A stretch of 64,000 nt of DNA from Scatophagus argus (taxonomy: Eukaryota; Chordata; Actinopteri; Scatophagidae): the NCBI RefSeq assembly GCF_020382885.2, contig NC_058512.1, positions 8,272,802 to 8,336,801 of the forward strand, written 5' to 3'. Of this stretch, positions 1-12,444 are shown piece after piece. The position numbers were made by a program, and so were the translations under genes. The notes beneath the pieces were generated by a model. That model searched no databases. It was given only the letters and a program-made list of their open reading frames with translations, and was not told the origin of the DNA. Every line of letters begins with the position of its first letter. Within the stretch, counting starts at the first letter, position 1.

Positions 1-571
1 GGGAGGTTAGTGTTTTTCGCTTCAGTCGACAATCTCTTAGTTAGCTCGTACCTTTGCGGTAGCGAGTAACTTATACAGCTGTCATTTTTACTTTATTTAA
101 TCGTTTGTGTTATCGGCTAAAAACAAGTAATTTAATGTACCACGCACATAATTTATACTTTACGTCGTAGTAGCTACACAACTTTAGGTAGCTAGCGTTA
201 GTTAATGACTAAGTTGGGCAGTTTTGACAGCCCTTTTACAGTGTTTTTAGCGAATTAACTGTTCGGTCAGATAACTGCTTAAGTAAGTAGTCACCTGGCA
301 AGCAGAAACACCAGCCTAGTCAACTAACCTTCGCGTCTTTATTGTGCCACTGCCATCACTCAGGAAACGCATTGGCAACCTTTGACTGTATCTACAATTT
401 TGTTGCTGCATGCGCTTCTTTTGTTTGAATAAGGTAGCTGGGGAGAACGGAGTCACCGTCTGTAGACGCTCTGTAGTGCACTACAGTACCTCACCCATCC
501 CGCCCCTCCGCCGTGGCTGTGCCGGAGTTAAAAACTATCTAAAACAATGCGCATGCACATTAGCGTTCGCA
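1..571 (+). promoter_or_regulatory. 5' flank and probable promoter/5' UTR of coq4
   Basis: No coding sequence is supported here. The stretch is AT-rich, with many short TAGCTA-like words and no TATA box at an obvious place. Close to the coq4 start lies an NRF1-like site at 548-558 (TGCGCATGCAC, one base off the palindromic consensus). NRF1 commonly drives nuclear genes for mitochondrial proteins, so the site suits coq4; use is inferred. The start of the transcript cannot be fixed from sequence. Confidence 0.45.
548..558. promoter_or_regulatory. NRF1-like site overlapping the coq4 start region
   Basis: TGCGCATGCAC matches the nuclear respiratory factor 1 palindrome with one mismatch. It lies 14 bases before the preferred coq4 ATG and overlaps an alternative ATG at 547. 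NRF1 regulation is expected for mitochondrial genes, but binding here is inference. Confidence 0.4.
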
Positions 572-3500
572 ATGTTGCTGCACTTGGGTCATGCATTAAA
601 AGGGCTAAATTCACGGCAATGCGTGCTGATCTCCAAAGGTAACTCTGTTATTTTAAAGCGAATTGCGCAATGGTACCACGATTATTTTCAAATAAATCCA
701 GCTAGATGTACGTGTCCTTGTTTCTGTTTTAATGTCAAAACGTAGCTGTCCGGGCAGTTTAGCTAGCATTACCAAAGAAAGCATAAACAGTACTACTAGC
801 TACTTTACGTAGCTAGCTTAGTGGACATCTGGTCATGGTCATATTATTTAAGGAAATTGAAGCAGTGATGCATGAGTCATAGGCCAGATTTGTCTTGAAA
901 CAGTAGCTGGGGTCTTGCAGGGCCTGGTTTTCAGAAAGTGATTACCTTTGTGTGTTATATTAGTATTCACTGCTTGGGACTGTGGTCCCTGGATGGCACA
1001 GAAGGTGGTAGGGAAGGTGATGTGCCCTGCTGTTTTTTCGGAGGTGGAGATTTGAAACTAACTGCTGAAAACACTTATGAAGAGGTTTCAATCTCAGCTT
1101 TGTTTGGCTTACTGTCCATACAAAATACCAAAAATACCACCTCCGCTAAATTGCGATTCATAGCCGCCCTGAAAGGAAATGGGAGGGAAACATCCTGACA
1201 GGAAAACAGTCCCACAAACAGAGCAGAGGAGCCTAATGAAGAGGATACAAAGGAGTCCAAACACAAGTTTTGTTTTTTTTTTTCGAATTCACAATACCTG
1301 GATTCTGTCGTAACTTTTTTGTTTTGTAATTGTCAGTTTTCTTTCTAAGGGTGCACCTATAATCCATTGTAGTATACTAAGGTTGCACCAGTATATGGGA
1401 GGTTTTAGCCACTTACTGTAGAGCATAACAAAGGTTTTTGCTCTGAAATGCATCATTATCAGCAAACTGTTGAGTTGTTATGTTATGAAACAGTTGTCAG
1501 CTACATTATTAGAGTTTCTTAATCCTGCTCCTAATGTTGCTCAACTTTTGTCTCAAGCAGTGTGTGTCCAGCAGCTGCACAGTAGCAGCAGCAGCAGCAG
1601 CGATGGGCTTACAGACAGCTGCCATGATGGCCTTTACCCTGAACACATCCACACCACTCCCATCCAGAAAGCCCTGTTGGCTGTTGGGTCAGGTGTGGTT
1701 GCACTACAAAACCCCTACAGACATGGTGAGACTTATACACATGGTTGCCTCATGTCAAACTGCAGCTCCCTTGGTGACATTTGTTTCATGGAAACCTCAC
1801 CTATTTCCATGCATTCCTCATCTGTATCTTTGCAATGAAAATGAATCCAATCTGCTGTGGGCAGAGAAAACCACAGAAACACCTTCTGTTTAGTCAAATA
1901 TGGGGATAGCTCTTGTGGTGTTGCAGTAGGAATCCCCTAATGCTCCAAACTTTGGAAATTCTTTAAAAGTCGGTCTAACTTATAATGCACCTTTGACGAG
2001 AAATCTGTCATACATTGCAGCCTAATGAAGAGTATAAAGTTAACCTTTGCTGTTCGCTGATGAAGGCCACAAGCAAATCTGCTCAAACTGCTCTTTTCAT
2101 TATAAAGAATGTACTTTCAGTCCTAATTCAACATAATTTCTTTACAACCATTTCAGGTTATTTTGTTATTTGGTTTATAGTTTTGTTTGATAGTGAGAAT
2201 TAAATGTATCAAATTTCTCTCCCTTAACATTTTATTTTATTACACCATAAGTTTCATCAAACATGTTGTGTTTAAAGTGATCTTGTTGTCATCCTGTTAG
2301 TCATTTTTCAGTAGAATTACACCGACTGTGGGCAGCTGTACCTGATGTTCTGTTCTCATGTACTATTACATCAGTTACTATCTCTCAGACTTTTATTCCC
2401 TGGAGACCTTTATTACGGTATATGTCTCAAAAATGTCTTAGTCAGTTGTTTTGAGAAGGAGATTCTGTCCATGGTAGTGGTAAATCTTCAAATATGCTGA
2501 TTGCTTTGTAAATGCACGACTACAGAATAATATCACACATTTCAGCTCCATACCACCATGTGCGTAATGCAGACTCTAGGCTGTGTTAAAAAGGTCTAGC
2601 CTAAAACCCAAACTGAGATAACTCTGATAACATCACCGGACGTGGCATTTTCTGGCATATACTCAGACTTGTAAAATCTGTTTCTAATCCTCATGGGGCT
2701 TTGACTAAACTAAACTTGTGTAAAATTTTGATTCTGATACATTTAAGCTCCATTAAAAATGCTATTTTAAGACAAACTGCACAAATTTGAGAAGCCATAA
2801 AATGTTTATTATCAATGTAATGAAAAAATCTGAAAATCTTGATGCCGAAATGTTTGTTTTTCTGGGGCAGGCAACTATTAGTTTGTGGGTTTCATATCTT
2901 GAAAATCTCTTTATTGTACTTTTAATACAATTTAAGGGTATGAAACACTCTTGACAGATATGGTCGCGGTGCTCGGGGAGACGACAGGACATCTAGCATT
3001 GATAAATCTCAGGGACAGAATGAGAAACGATCCCGAAGGTTACATTGTCTTAACGTGAGTCCCTGCAAGACATTTTGGTCAATAATAGTCAGATATATAT
3101 GCTTTAAAATATAATTTTCTCGACTGTGAATAAAACTTGATTTTGTCTTATTTATTACTGACTGGCTATTGCAGAGAAAGGCCCAGGATCCGGCTGTCTA
3201 CCCTTGATCTGAGCACGATGGTGTCCCTGCCTGACGGCTCTTTTGGGAGGGAATACCTCCGTTTTCTGGAGGACAATGTGAGTGTCTGTTGATGTGTTTT
3301 AAAACTACACACAAAAAAAGCTTCATACTTGTTCTACATTTCTCAGCACCCATTTCAAGCTAAATACATTTCCCCAGATTTCCCTCTTTGCATGTTTCTC
3401 TTTTGTCTTGACTCATGCATTCATTTTCCTTATCTGTCAGCACGTGACCCCGGACTCAAGGGCAGATGTGAAGTTTGTGGACGATGAAGAGCTGGCTTAC

Positions 3501-5202
3501 GTCATGCAGAGATACAGAGAAGTCCATGATTTGCTTCATACCTTGCTGGGCATGCCCACTAACATGTTGGGTGAGTTGCCATTACACAACAGGCGATTAC
3601 TGCCCTGCCCTCTACAATGTCAAATTGTATAGACCAAAGTCAGCCTTTCTAAAATAGTCTTTTCTAATTCTAAGTTCTGTAATGCTGAGGTAAAAAAAAT
3701 AACGTTCTGTTGCAGCTGTGAGGAGACGGGGTGGAGGTCAGAGTGACTCTTGTGTTGTGTGTTTATGTCTTGGTGGCCCATATGCAGATGTGGTCCTCTG
3801 TCTCCATAGAAGAATAGGAGTACTACACAGAGAGACATTTTCTCAGAATGCTTTTGATTGTGCAGTGTGGGCATTTCATGTAGTGTTACTCAAATATAAA
3901 TGTACAGCAAATCAGCATGGGGTACCTATAATTACAAAAGTTTGGGAAAATAAGTGACATTTTTTCCCTAAAATACTGCTGGTTCATTGCTGTTGGCATT
4001 TGGGCACGCAGTTGTGAGTTGGCAGGAATTATTGTGTGCGTGGCAGACAAACCAGCTGAGGTGAACATGTGAAGCCTAAATGTGTGATTGACACACTTGA
4101 CTGTTGAATGACTGACTTCTGGTTCTCTATTCTCCTTTCGTCTTGAATAATGTAGACATGTCCTTCTCTCTGTCCTTTCCTGCTGCTTTCAGGTGAGGTG
4201 GCAGTGAAATGGTTTGAAGCTGCTCAGACTGGGCTTCCAATGTGTGCTCTTGGAGCCGTTTTGGGACCACTTCGGCTGAATGCAAGGTACAGTCGTAGTG
4301 CGATTGATTGGAAGTAGAGCTCGTTACAGCTAGAGTGACTGAATGAAATACTCATGGTGCCAAGAACAGAGCAGATTGCTTTGGGCTCAAATTAACGATT
4401 ATTTTCAGCCGCGATTAATGTGGTGATTATTTTCTTGATTAAGCCTTTCTTTAACCAAGAAAGTGTCAAAGATTTGTAAGGAATGGCCAATTCCCCCAAG
4501 TCCCAAAGGACATATTCAGATGTTTTGTCTAAACAACAGGCCAAAATCCACAAATATTGAATTTCATATAAATAGAAAACTAAGAAAACCAGTGAATATT
4601 ATTATTTTGAAAGCTGCTAGAATTTTTGCTTAAAAATGTATTCACACTCTACATACGTCAAAGGTTTCAAACTTTAGTCTGTACATCACGAATGGACATT
4701 AGAAAGCATGAGCCCAACTCTGACCAATGCAGCCAAATTCTGCACCTACAAGGAATTACTGAAATATTGTGAAAATGAATCACACGTTTTCCTGATTATG
4801 AGCAGTAACAGAAGGATAAGAGGAAACACTCGGAAATTAATAGATGCCTTTACTAAACCTATTCTGTCCCTGTCAGTCATTAAACCTTCCTCATTCGATA
4901 ACTGAATTTACCTGTGTTCTTTGTCTCACTGGGCTCTGGCCTGTTTATCTTTAACAAAATGACCTCATCATTGTTGTATAATGATGAAACGTTCCTTCCC
5001 TGTATCACCTTTCACTAGACGTTTACAGTCACTGTTCACTTCCTTGGGTCCGTGGGCTCTGAGGAACGGGCGGCGGTCCCGCTGTGTCCTCAGTATCTTC
5101 TACGAGAGGCGATGGGAGCAGAGCCTCGAAGAGCTCCGACAAGAGCTCAACATAGAGCCCCCTCCCGTCACACTCAGCGCCACCAACAAGAGGAGCACGT
5201 GA
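572..5202 (+). CDS. coq4: Coq4, mitochondrial ubiquinone biosynthesis protein
   Basis: Coq4 is a matrix-side inner-membrane protein of the coenzyme Q synthesis complex, recently implicated in oxidative decarboxylation of the ring precursor. Seven exons join in frame: 572-638, 1561-1725, 2958-3054, 3175-3277, 3441-3570, 4193-4286 and 5019-5202, giving about 279 residues (human about 265). The body from [17 protein letters not shown] onward is unmistakable. The zinc-site motif HDxxH-x11-E is intact (VHDLLH then E of GEV), across the exon 5/6 junction. Exon 1 is the uncertain part: ATG 572 with the strong acceptor before 1561 gives a short basic presequence. An alternative uses ATG 547 with a weaker acceptor before 1583 and is also in frame. 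A polyserine run from an AGC repeat (about 1582-1600) sits just after the presequence. The gene is convergent with bspry. Confidence 0.94.
4384..4640 (-). repeat. Dispersed teleost element, copy 1 (coq4 intron 6)
   Basis: The segment begins with a block of ATTAACGATTATTTTC type and continues with AT-rich sequence matching, in reverse orientation, the element seen at 10850, 33110, 34690 and 44640. Such copies are very common in teleost introns. I recognise the pattern from memory; alignment was not possible. Confidence 0.6.
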
Positions 5203-6809
5203 GGAAAAACAGGAAAAAAAGGATGAATGATTCAGGAAACACAGGACAAATTAGCTTTAAAAGTCAACAAACCAGAAATATTTCCAGTCTTACTGGAATT
5301 TTGTATGTAATTTTGAGAAGGAAATTATTCATCACTAAGCAAATGGAGGGGAAGTTTCACTTCACCCTTGGCAAACTTTGGCTTGTCCCTTCTTGCATCC
5401 TGAATGTATCTTCCTTCATGATAAGCCAAGTTTTGCTTTGAAATGTGATTCAGAGTGAAGTAATTTCAGCTGTTGAAATTTTCAGGTTTTTATGTTGTTG
5501 AGAGTGTAGCGGAGTGTGTGTGTGTGTGTGTGTTTGTATGGAAGACAAAAATAATTTTAAAAAACTGAACAACAAATGTTATTAAATATTCGCTGATACT
5601 GTTTGTCGTGTTTGTGACCAGTTCTTTAATTTAATCCAGTTGTTAAATTATCGAGGAGCAGTACGGCTGCAGGTGCACGATACAAGCATTTATGGTTGAG
5701 CAGAAGTAGGTTGATGCAGCTGCTTCTGCTATCTTTTGACTCACTCTTTTACTGCTTGCTGTGTTCTGTAAATATGTGTTTCATTTCTACAGAAATAATG
5801 ATGTCAACAGGAAACCAAACTGTGTACCCTTTTTGGCAGCTGTAAATAACATTTCCACTTAAGAACATTTTCCTGGTTATTTTTTAAATATGTAAGTAAC
5901 GTTTAGTCTGCATTTTGCTTTGGACGCAAAACACAAATGAAACCCACAATTTTACATGCATCGTGAATACACAACAACATTCGGCAGGTAAAATACATGT
6001 GCTCAATTTAAGCTTCTGGCTGATTGCAGTGAGTACCTGTAACTGTCCGTGGTTCTGGAGTGGCTTTTTTTTTCACCTCCTGACTCATCAACTGCACATC
6101 ATCTGTTGAGTGATTCAGGTTTGAGGCTGGCAGTGAGGGCTTGATTTGACTTTGCTGCCATCTAGTGGTCAACTTCTTAGAAGATTCAGAATTTTTGGGT
6201 TTTTTTCTGCTGTAATAGCAAGAATGAATTTTCTACTGAGCTCCAACAGGACAACTTGTAATGTATGATTTCCAAATGCGCATAAAAGCCTAAATCCTAC
6301 TGGGACAAAAAAAAATTAAAAAAGACAAACTCTGGCAACTCAGACAAAATGTTACAGCAAAGGCAAATACAAAACATACCTTGTGTATGTCTATTGCATG
6401 GCCAGGAAAAGTCAATCGAGCTGTAAAAAAAATGTTTTACTAAAAAGTATCGAGTGAGTTTCTTACTTCACACAGGCCTGGATGAACCAGATGAGAAAAA
6501 AAACAACATTTCTAACAAAAACAAAAATAAAATTAATAATAAAAAAAAATATCATCAGTCAAACAATACTGTACTATAGCACTATTGTATAATGATCTAT
6601 GGATAAACAAATCTATGGATAAACAAATCTATTAAATAATTACAAACATTCCAAAAAAATCAGTGGTACAAATGGAAAAGGAAATGGAATAAATAGCAAC
6701 TGAGGCCTGTCATGATTGCACAGACGGAGGATCTTAATCTGTTGATCATATTTACATTTCTTCACATGTTTAAGGTCAGTTATTTTTGTTTGGCAGTGTG
6801 TGTGGTCTG
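5203..6809. other. coq4 3' UTR and convergent spacer towards bspry
   Basis: No coding sequence is supported. The first part is probably the coq4 3' UTR, with a possible ATTAAA signal at 5581-5586. A (TG)n microsatellite lies at about 5514-5533. The rest is AT-rich and probably includes the bspry 3' UTR read from the minus strand, just past the stop at 6810. Confidence 0.5.
5514..5533. repeat. (TG)n microsatellite
   Basis: An uninterrupted TG dinucleotide tract of about ten units lies in the coq4 3' flank. Confidence 0.9.
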
Positions 6810-9800
6810 TCAGTGCAGTATGGTGATACTGCGGTCCGTCACCGCGCACGCCGGCAGCAGCGGGGCGCTGAAGTGATGTGTGACAGAGTGGAGTACAGCA
6901 CTGGAGTCCGGCTCATAAAACATCAGCGTCTGACTCGGCCAGTCCAGCAGCAGGCCAATCTTCTCGGGTCTCCTCACGACCTGCAGGGGCACCTTCTTCC
7001 CCGCGTGGCAGAAGGAGTATTCCCCATCATAGTGGGAAAGCACCCAAGATTGACTGTTGTAGCCCAGCCGGGCCTCGTTCCCGGAGCCTTTGCGCTCTAT
7101 AGAGGCGTAGCAGACCCCGACCTTAAAGGCAGCGCTCTGACCAACACCCACCACCCAGCTGTGGGTGCCGGAGGACATGGACGGTGAACCCAGTGCGTTG
7201 GGCCAGCTGTCGAACCGTGCTGGGTCGTAGGGCAGGGATTGGCGAGCTTTTTTGTGGTAGAAGGTCAAAGTGCAGAAGTCGTCAGACAGGGACAGGAGAG
7301 GGCTCACTGTGCGTTCATCAAACTTAAGATAAGTCGATCCATAAGCTGTGAGGAGAGGAAGAAAAAGGTGGATCGAATGTCACAAACTGCTGCATTTTCA
7401 CAAACAGTACCGGACTTGTTCAGCTTCCAGATTTCAGTGAGTGCCCCTCGATTTTCTCTCATATAGCTCTCCTCCTCCTCATTTCTCTCAGTTTTCTCTA
7501 ATGTTTAGATCATTTCGACATTGACTAACTTCATTTGTTAAGACAGTAACACAAAAATGTCACTGCTGTTTCCACCCCAGGAGAAAAACAAAATTGAAAA
7601 TCAAAAAAAGTCAAAGCATCATCACACTCATCACGAGTCCTATCATCACTATGTATTCAACGTTGAAATAAAGAAAGTAATGCAGTAGTGAACAGCAGCT
7701 ACATTTACTCAGGTACAAGTAGTTTATATTTTACTACTGTGAAGAGGAAAGTAGTGGGGTGGTGCATGTGGTGTATTGGGAAAATGTTGTTTCAGGTACT
7801 TTTTACTGCATTAAAGGTCATGTGACAGCTATTCTGTAGTACCAGTTACCTTTCAAAATAACATTTTACCTACAAAGCCTCATAATTAGCATATATTTCA
7901 GCTTATAACATATGATGTGTTATTACTGATGAGTCAGTAATAATGATTGGATAATAACACTGTCACTTTCAAAGGAGCCATTATGTGGAACAGATACTTT
8001 TACTTATAATATTTCTGTACTGTATTTGCTTACTTTTTATATTGTAATGTTGATACTTTTACTACAGTAAAGAATCTTTCAACACTGAATGGAGGCCATG
8101 AGCGGGCTTGTTCACTTTTCTCCTGCAAAGCCTCTGTTTGGAGCACAGCATCTCCTGTGATATTTTTATTAGTTACATCCCCAAAAATTATTCAGAAGGA
8201 TGTACAGACTAGACTTGTCTCCAGACACCCTGCCTTTTGGTAATTGCAATTATCAATATGTGCAGTAACCTCGTCATATTTACATGAAGACTGAATGGAA
8301 ATCTACTAACCTTTGGGCCCCAGCAGCACTGCAGTGGCCCACAGACCTCTGAGCAGCTTGCTGTCACTGCAGCCTGGGTTGAGGTTGAGCTGGTCTGTGT
8401 CGCAGGGCACCCCGACCCCCTCTGCTTCCTCCACCCTGACCCACAAACAGCGAGAGAAGACAATCACTGGTATGTCCTGAGCAAGATAAAGCGTGTTTTC
8501 ATGCATGCCAGGTGATAAAAGATTACCTTTCGGCTATCTCCTGAACATTAGTCTGCAGACAAGACAGGAAGAGAGTGTAGTTAAGTAATTTACAGCCATT
8601 AGGGATACTGTTATTTGAGCACAAGCTCCTCTATTCTTCCCTCACCCAGTCATCCCCCCTCCTGCATGTCAAAAAAAGTCTCTAACCGCCAGCTGTGTGT
8701 CCGGAGTGTGTGTCAGCGTGTGCACGAGGCTGGAGCGTGTCTGCGACAGGCTGGTCAAAGCCTGACTCCAGTGGGCTCTCTGGGTGAGGAGACACTGCTC
8801 CACCCGCTCCTCCTCTCTCTGCACCTCCTCCAGGAGACGCTGCTCCTCCTCCTCCAGGGCTTCACGTGCTGCGCTGACCTGAGCCACCACCTGCTCCCTC
8901 GCCCTGTTCGCCGCCGCCTACACCAAGAGAAGAGGAAGAGAAGAAGAAATCTTAAGGTTTACTATAGAAAACAGCATGGTGTTGAATTGATGCTGTACTA
9001 TTATGACAGCAGGTGAAATGCTTCAAAATTTATAAAACGCATTAAATCAGGTTCTAAAAAAACTGTTTCATGATATATGTTCCAGTAGCAAAGTGAAAAA
9101 CGTGAAACAAGTGAAATATTTTTCATGTACTGCTGCTTTTGATACAACAAAAAAGTGGAGCCGCAAATAAGCCACACTTCATTTTATTCAATAAAATCTT
9201 CAGTCTACACAATGTCATAAAACTGGCATCTTCAGATTATTATTATTAGCTATTAGCTATTATCAGCTATGAGTCCTACTGCTGGTATACCATATAGACA
9301 AAAGTATTGGGATAGGGTTGTTCTTCAGGGGTTGAGCTCGGCCCCTTACTTCCAGTGAAGGGAAATCTTCATGCTTCAGCATACCAAGACATTTTGGACA
9401 ATGTTATAACAATAAACACCTTTATGTTTTGTTACACACTGGTGATTTTGACATGCAAGGTGTTTCCGCACTTGCAAACTGAAGGCAACTGTTTAACACA
9501 ACACAGGCAACAGACTGGAGTGTGGAGCAGGGGAAATTAATACAGGCTTACAAAACACTAGACAAATATTCAATATGCAAACAGCCATGTTCAGGCATTA
9601 AGTAAATACTTATATACTTGGTTGCAGACTGGTGATTTTACCATGTCAGACAGTAAAACAAACCCGCTGCCCCTATAGGACAGCACAAAGGTCTACATGG
9701 GCATTAATGGGAAATATTGTCTAAATGGACAGGCTCCTGTAAATGGGATCTACTTGAACTTTAAACAAGCACAGTTTGAAAATGTTCACTCTTGATTGAC

Positions 9801-11185
9801 TATGATCACTGCTCTGCTGATCACGTTCTGGCGAATCGGGTTAAATAAAATCTTCATCACTTAGACTTTCCACACCAGGATCATCAGCATCATCACAGCC
9901 AGACAAACTGCTCACCAATTTGATGAGGCACCTGCCATCTTGTTTTTACAATATTTTGTGTATTGTATTATCTTATATTACTTTTGTTATATGAAGACAG
10001 CAGGTGCCCTGTTAAAGGCATAAATAGTAGAATACAAAGAATACAACACAACAAAACACTAAAAAAATAAGAAAATACAGGCAGAGGGCGGAGTTCATGC
10101 AGGCACAGACACCACCACCACACACTTTGAGAGGTTTGAGAGATTGAGAGAAACTCATTCATTATTTTATTCAGAAAACTGCAGTGTATCTTTAAGCAGA
10201 ATGAAATGTAAGGTACTGCACTAGTGCCCAAGTTTCTCTTGCTCCTAAGCAACCAAATAAACACTTGATGGTGGGGACCCACGAGGGAGGCTGTAAATGA
10301 CATTTCACACGACTGACTCCCCACATCTGACCATAAACACACCAACAGTTACAGAGCAGAAACATCAGTTCAGTGGTGTGACGCTCGCTTACATAGGGGA
10401 ACTACGTATTTGTCTTACCTGCCTTAGTTGTTTGCTTAAGGTCTTGCTTGTGGTAACTTATCTAGAAAACTGCACATGCATAACAGTAACTCTGCCCATT
10501 TCAGACACCCACTCTGTTCATGAAGGGTAATAAATATGCATGCGTTGAAAGAGGCAACCTTTGCTTCATGCATGGCTGTAATAAGTTGGCCGAATACGGA
10601 AACACAGTCTCTATTTCGAGTTCTGACAAGTGATAACCTTGGTTTTTGTCTTTCTTAGTCATGCATTTAACCCGTTATACAAAACTTGTTTAGAATTAAA
10701 GGAGCTGAAATAATAACACAAGAGACGCACTGAGAAACTCACTAATATCTTATGCTGTATGTGTATTTTTGTGAAATAATGCCTGAAGTCATGTAAAAGG
10801 AACATGAATATGAGATCATTCATTTTCACAGAATGCGTGAAGTTATTTATCTAGCAGAAATACCAGTCATTTGCTGGTTCCAGCTTCTCCAATGTGCTGT
10901 TTTTTTCAGCTTTTCACACTTTGTTCACTTACTGTAAACTGAATATCTGTGGGTTTTGAAAAAGCTAGTCTGACCAACCGAGCATTTTGAACAATATCTC
11001 TTTGAGTGCTGATAAATGGTGATGGCATTTTGTTTTGAAGAAACAGTCAACAGAGTAATCATTTAATTAATGAAAACAGGACGCGGCCCGCAGTAAGTAT
11101 CCCGACATGTGTCTACACAGGACATGTGACTTTTCAAGCCAATGTTAAAAGGCTACACTTGTGAAACAGTGTTGGCTCCACAGAG

Positions 11186-11217
<32 letters not shown>

Positions 11218-11366
11218 TCATTAGTGTGTGGTGGAATGGGTGGGGATCAGTGCAATTTCTCACCTGAAGCTTTTGTTCTTTGGCTGTCAATGTCTGGTCG
11301 ATAAACCTCTCAATCCTCAGTGCCTGCAGCTGTATTTTCTCACACACATCCACCAGTTGGTTCTGA

Positions 11367-11407
<41 letters not shown>

Positions 11408-11948
11408 GTTTTTGAATAACATCACAACACCTACAACACATGTACATCATCAGCTGGAGAAGCAACAAGAAAATCCTGTCTTTTCAAATACCACGCAGAG
11501 GATCAGCGAGAAAAACCCCATGCAAATTGTGGCACACCCACGAAAGAATTATTAAGTACACATATTACACAAATATATGAACATTTACGCACATTATCAG
11601 CTAACACCCTCGGCAAAGTGACTGGCTGAAACAGAAGAAAATCTATATTTTTTTCTTTCTTATGGAAGAAACTTGGCATAGGTTTTCCTGTAGATGACAT
11701 TAAATGAGTAAAAACACGTATAAAAACAAGTTTAAGGCACATAAATACGTTAGAAGTCAACTCCCTTCACCTGAAATGAAAGTAACCTTCCTGGGCTATT
11801 TTTAACCCTGCAGGTATCCTCAATACAGAAAACGCCACAGCTTATTTAACGTATGATGAGCTGAAAACAACCAACATCAAGCCACATTTCAGTCAGCGTA
11901 TTCAGCAAATCAGAAGAAGCAAACAGCTGTTGCGGGTTACACACCGCT

Positions 11949-11984
<36 letters not shown>

Positions 11985-12359
11985 CCTGACTGCGGTTACT
12001 CTGGTGGCCAGAGGGGTCACAGTGTGGCGGTGGCAGGGGCCCACGATGGCGCAATGGGAGCAGATGAGCTTCTGTTCGGTGCCACAGAACCAGTCCAGCT
12101 CGGACTCGTGCTCCACGCAGAGCTCACTTTCGCCAGAGAAGATCCCGGACTCGGAGTCGTTGGTGGTGGTGGCCGCCGGTGAGATCGATACGACGGTGTC
12201 CCCCTCCTGCTGCTGTCGCTGCCTCACACCGCCGCCCAACACGGAGAAAATAGGCTGCTGACAGTCCATTTCCAGGGTTTTCACGACGTCTAAAGTCTCC
12301 GCCGTGTCAGCCGACGAGGAAACGCACGTTAAATCGCACTGTAGGAGCTCCTCGGTCAT
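6810..12359 (-). CDS. bspry: Bspry, B-box and SPRY domain protein
   Basis: Bspry is an epithelial cytoplasmic adaptor reported to bind 14-3-3 and the TRPV5 calcium channel. Six coding exons read from the minus strand: 12359-11985, 11362-11264, 8917-8687, 8552-8527, 8435-8311 and 7345-6810, about 463 residues (human about 402). Residues 81-112 form a B-box zinc finger (C81, H84, C92, C100, C103, C109, H110 and H112), with no RING before it. Residues 126-235 are a Glu/Arg-rich coiled coil (LEEEEQRLLEEVQREEERVE). The last exon carries the B30.2/SPRY domain with the RFDSWPNAL, RKGSG and LFYEP-like (MFYEP) blocks. An in-frame ATG at 12383 would add eight residues. Exon 4 is only 26 nt. The gene is divergent from zmynd19. 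The N-terminal 80 residues look unstructured. Confidence 0.95.
7683..8088. repeat. Teleost MITE-like element in bspry intron 5
   Basis: The ends carry related inverted blocks: CAGTAGTGAA at the left and a right end that reads CAGTGTTGAA on the other strand. Both are followed by (A)CTTTTACT-type sequence. This arrangement is familiar from a very common short teleost DNA-transposon derivative. A partial relative lies at about 22185-22265. Confidence 0.55.
9285..9405. mobile_element. Tc1-like transposon remnant in bspry intron 2
   Basis: The segment starts with a TIR-like ACAAAAGTATTGGGA block. It then jumps to an internal piece (TTCCAGTGAAGGGAAATCTT, then CAAGACATTTTGGACAATG) that I recognise as the antisense transposase region of a common fish Tc1 element. 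The copy is internally deleted and has no coding capacity. Confidence 0.6.
10850..11080 (+). repeat. Dispersed teleost element, copy 2 (bspry intron 2)
   Basis: Contains the block CTGGTTCCAGCTTCTCCAAT followed by TGAATATCTGTGGGTTTT, shared with the copies at 34690 and 44640. It ends near an AATCATTTAATTAATG block. Non-coding. Confidence 0.6.
11187..11216. repeat. (TG)n microsatellite in bspry intron 2
   Basis: Thirty bases of TG on the plus strand, so (CA)n in the bspry transcript. It begins about 47 nt downstream of the exon 2 donor. Confidence 0.95.
11372..11404. repeat. (CA)n microsatellite at the bspry exon 2 acceptor
   Basis: A nearly pure CA tract on the plus strand, so (UG)n in the transcript. 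It ends within about ten bases of the acceptor of bspry exon 2. Confidence 0.95.
11950..11981. repeat. (CA)n microsatellite at the bspry exon 1 donor
   Basis: A CA tract on the plus strand, (GU)n in the transcript. It runs directly out of the exon 1 donor, whose GTGAGT continues into GTGTGT. Confidence 0.95.
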
Positions 12360-12374
12360 GGCACAATAACGCAA

Positions 12375-12444
12375 CAGGTGCACCGGCAGAACAGGAGTCG
12401 CACCTACAGCAGGCTACAGCGCTGTAATACAGGTGTAACAGGTG
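12375..12444. promoter_or_regulatory. Three CAGGTG E-boxes just upstream of bspry
   Basis: CAGGTG occurs at 12375-12380, 12430-12435 and 12439-12444, within 85 bases of the bspry start codon. CACCTG/CAGGTG boxes are bound by ZEB and Snail repressors in epithelial gene promoters. Bspry is an epithelial gene, so this is a plausible control region; occupancy is inferred. Confidence 0.35.
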
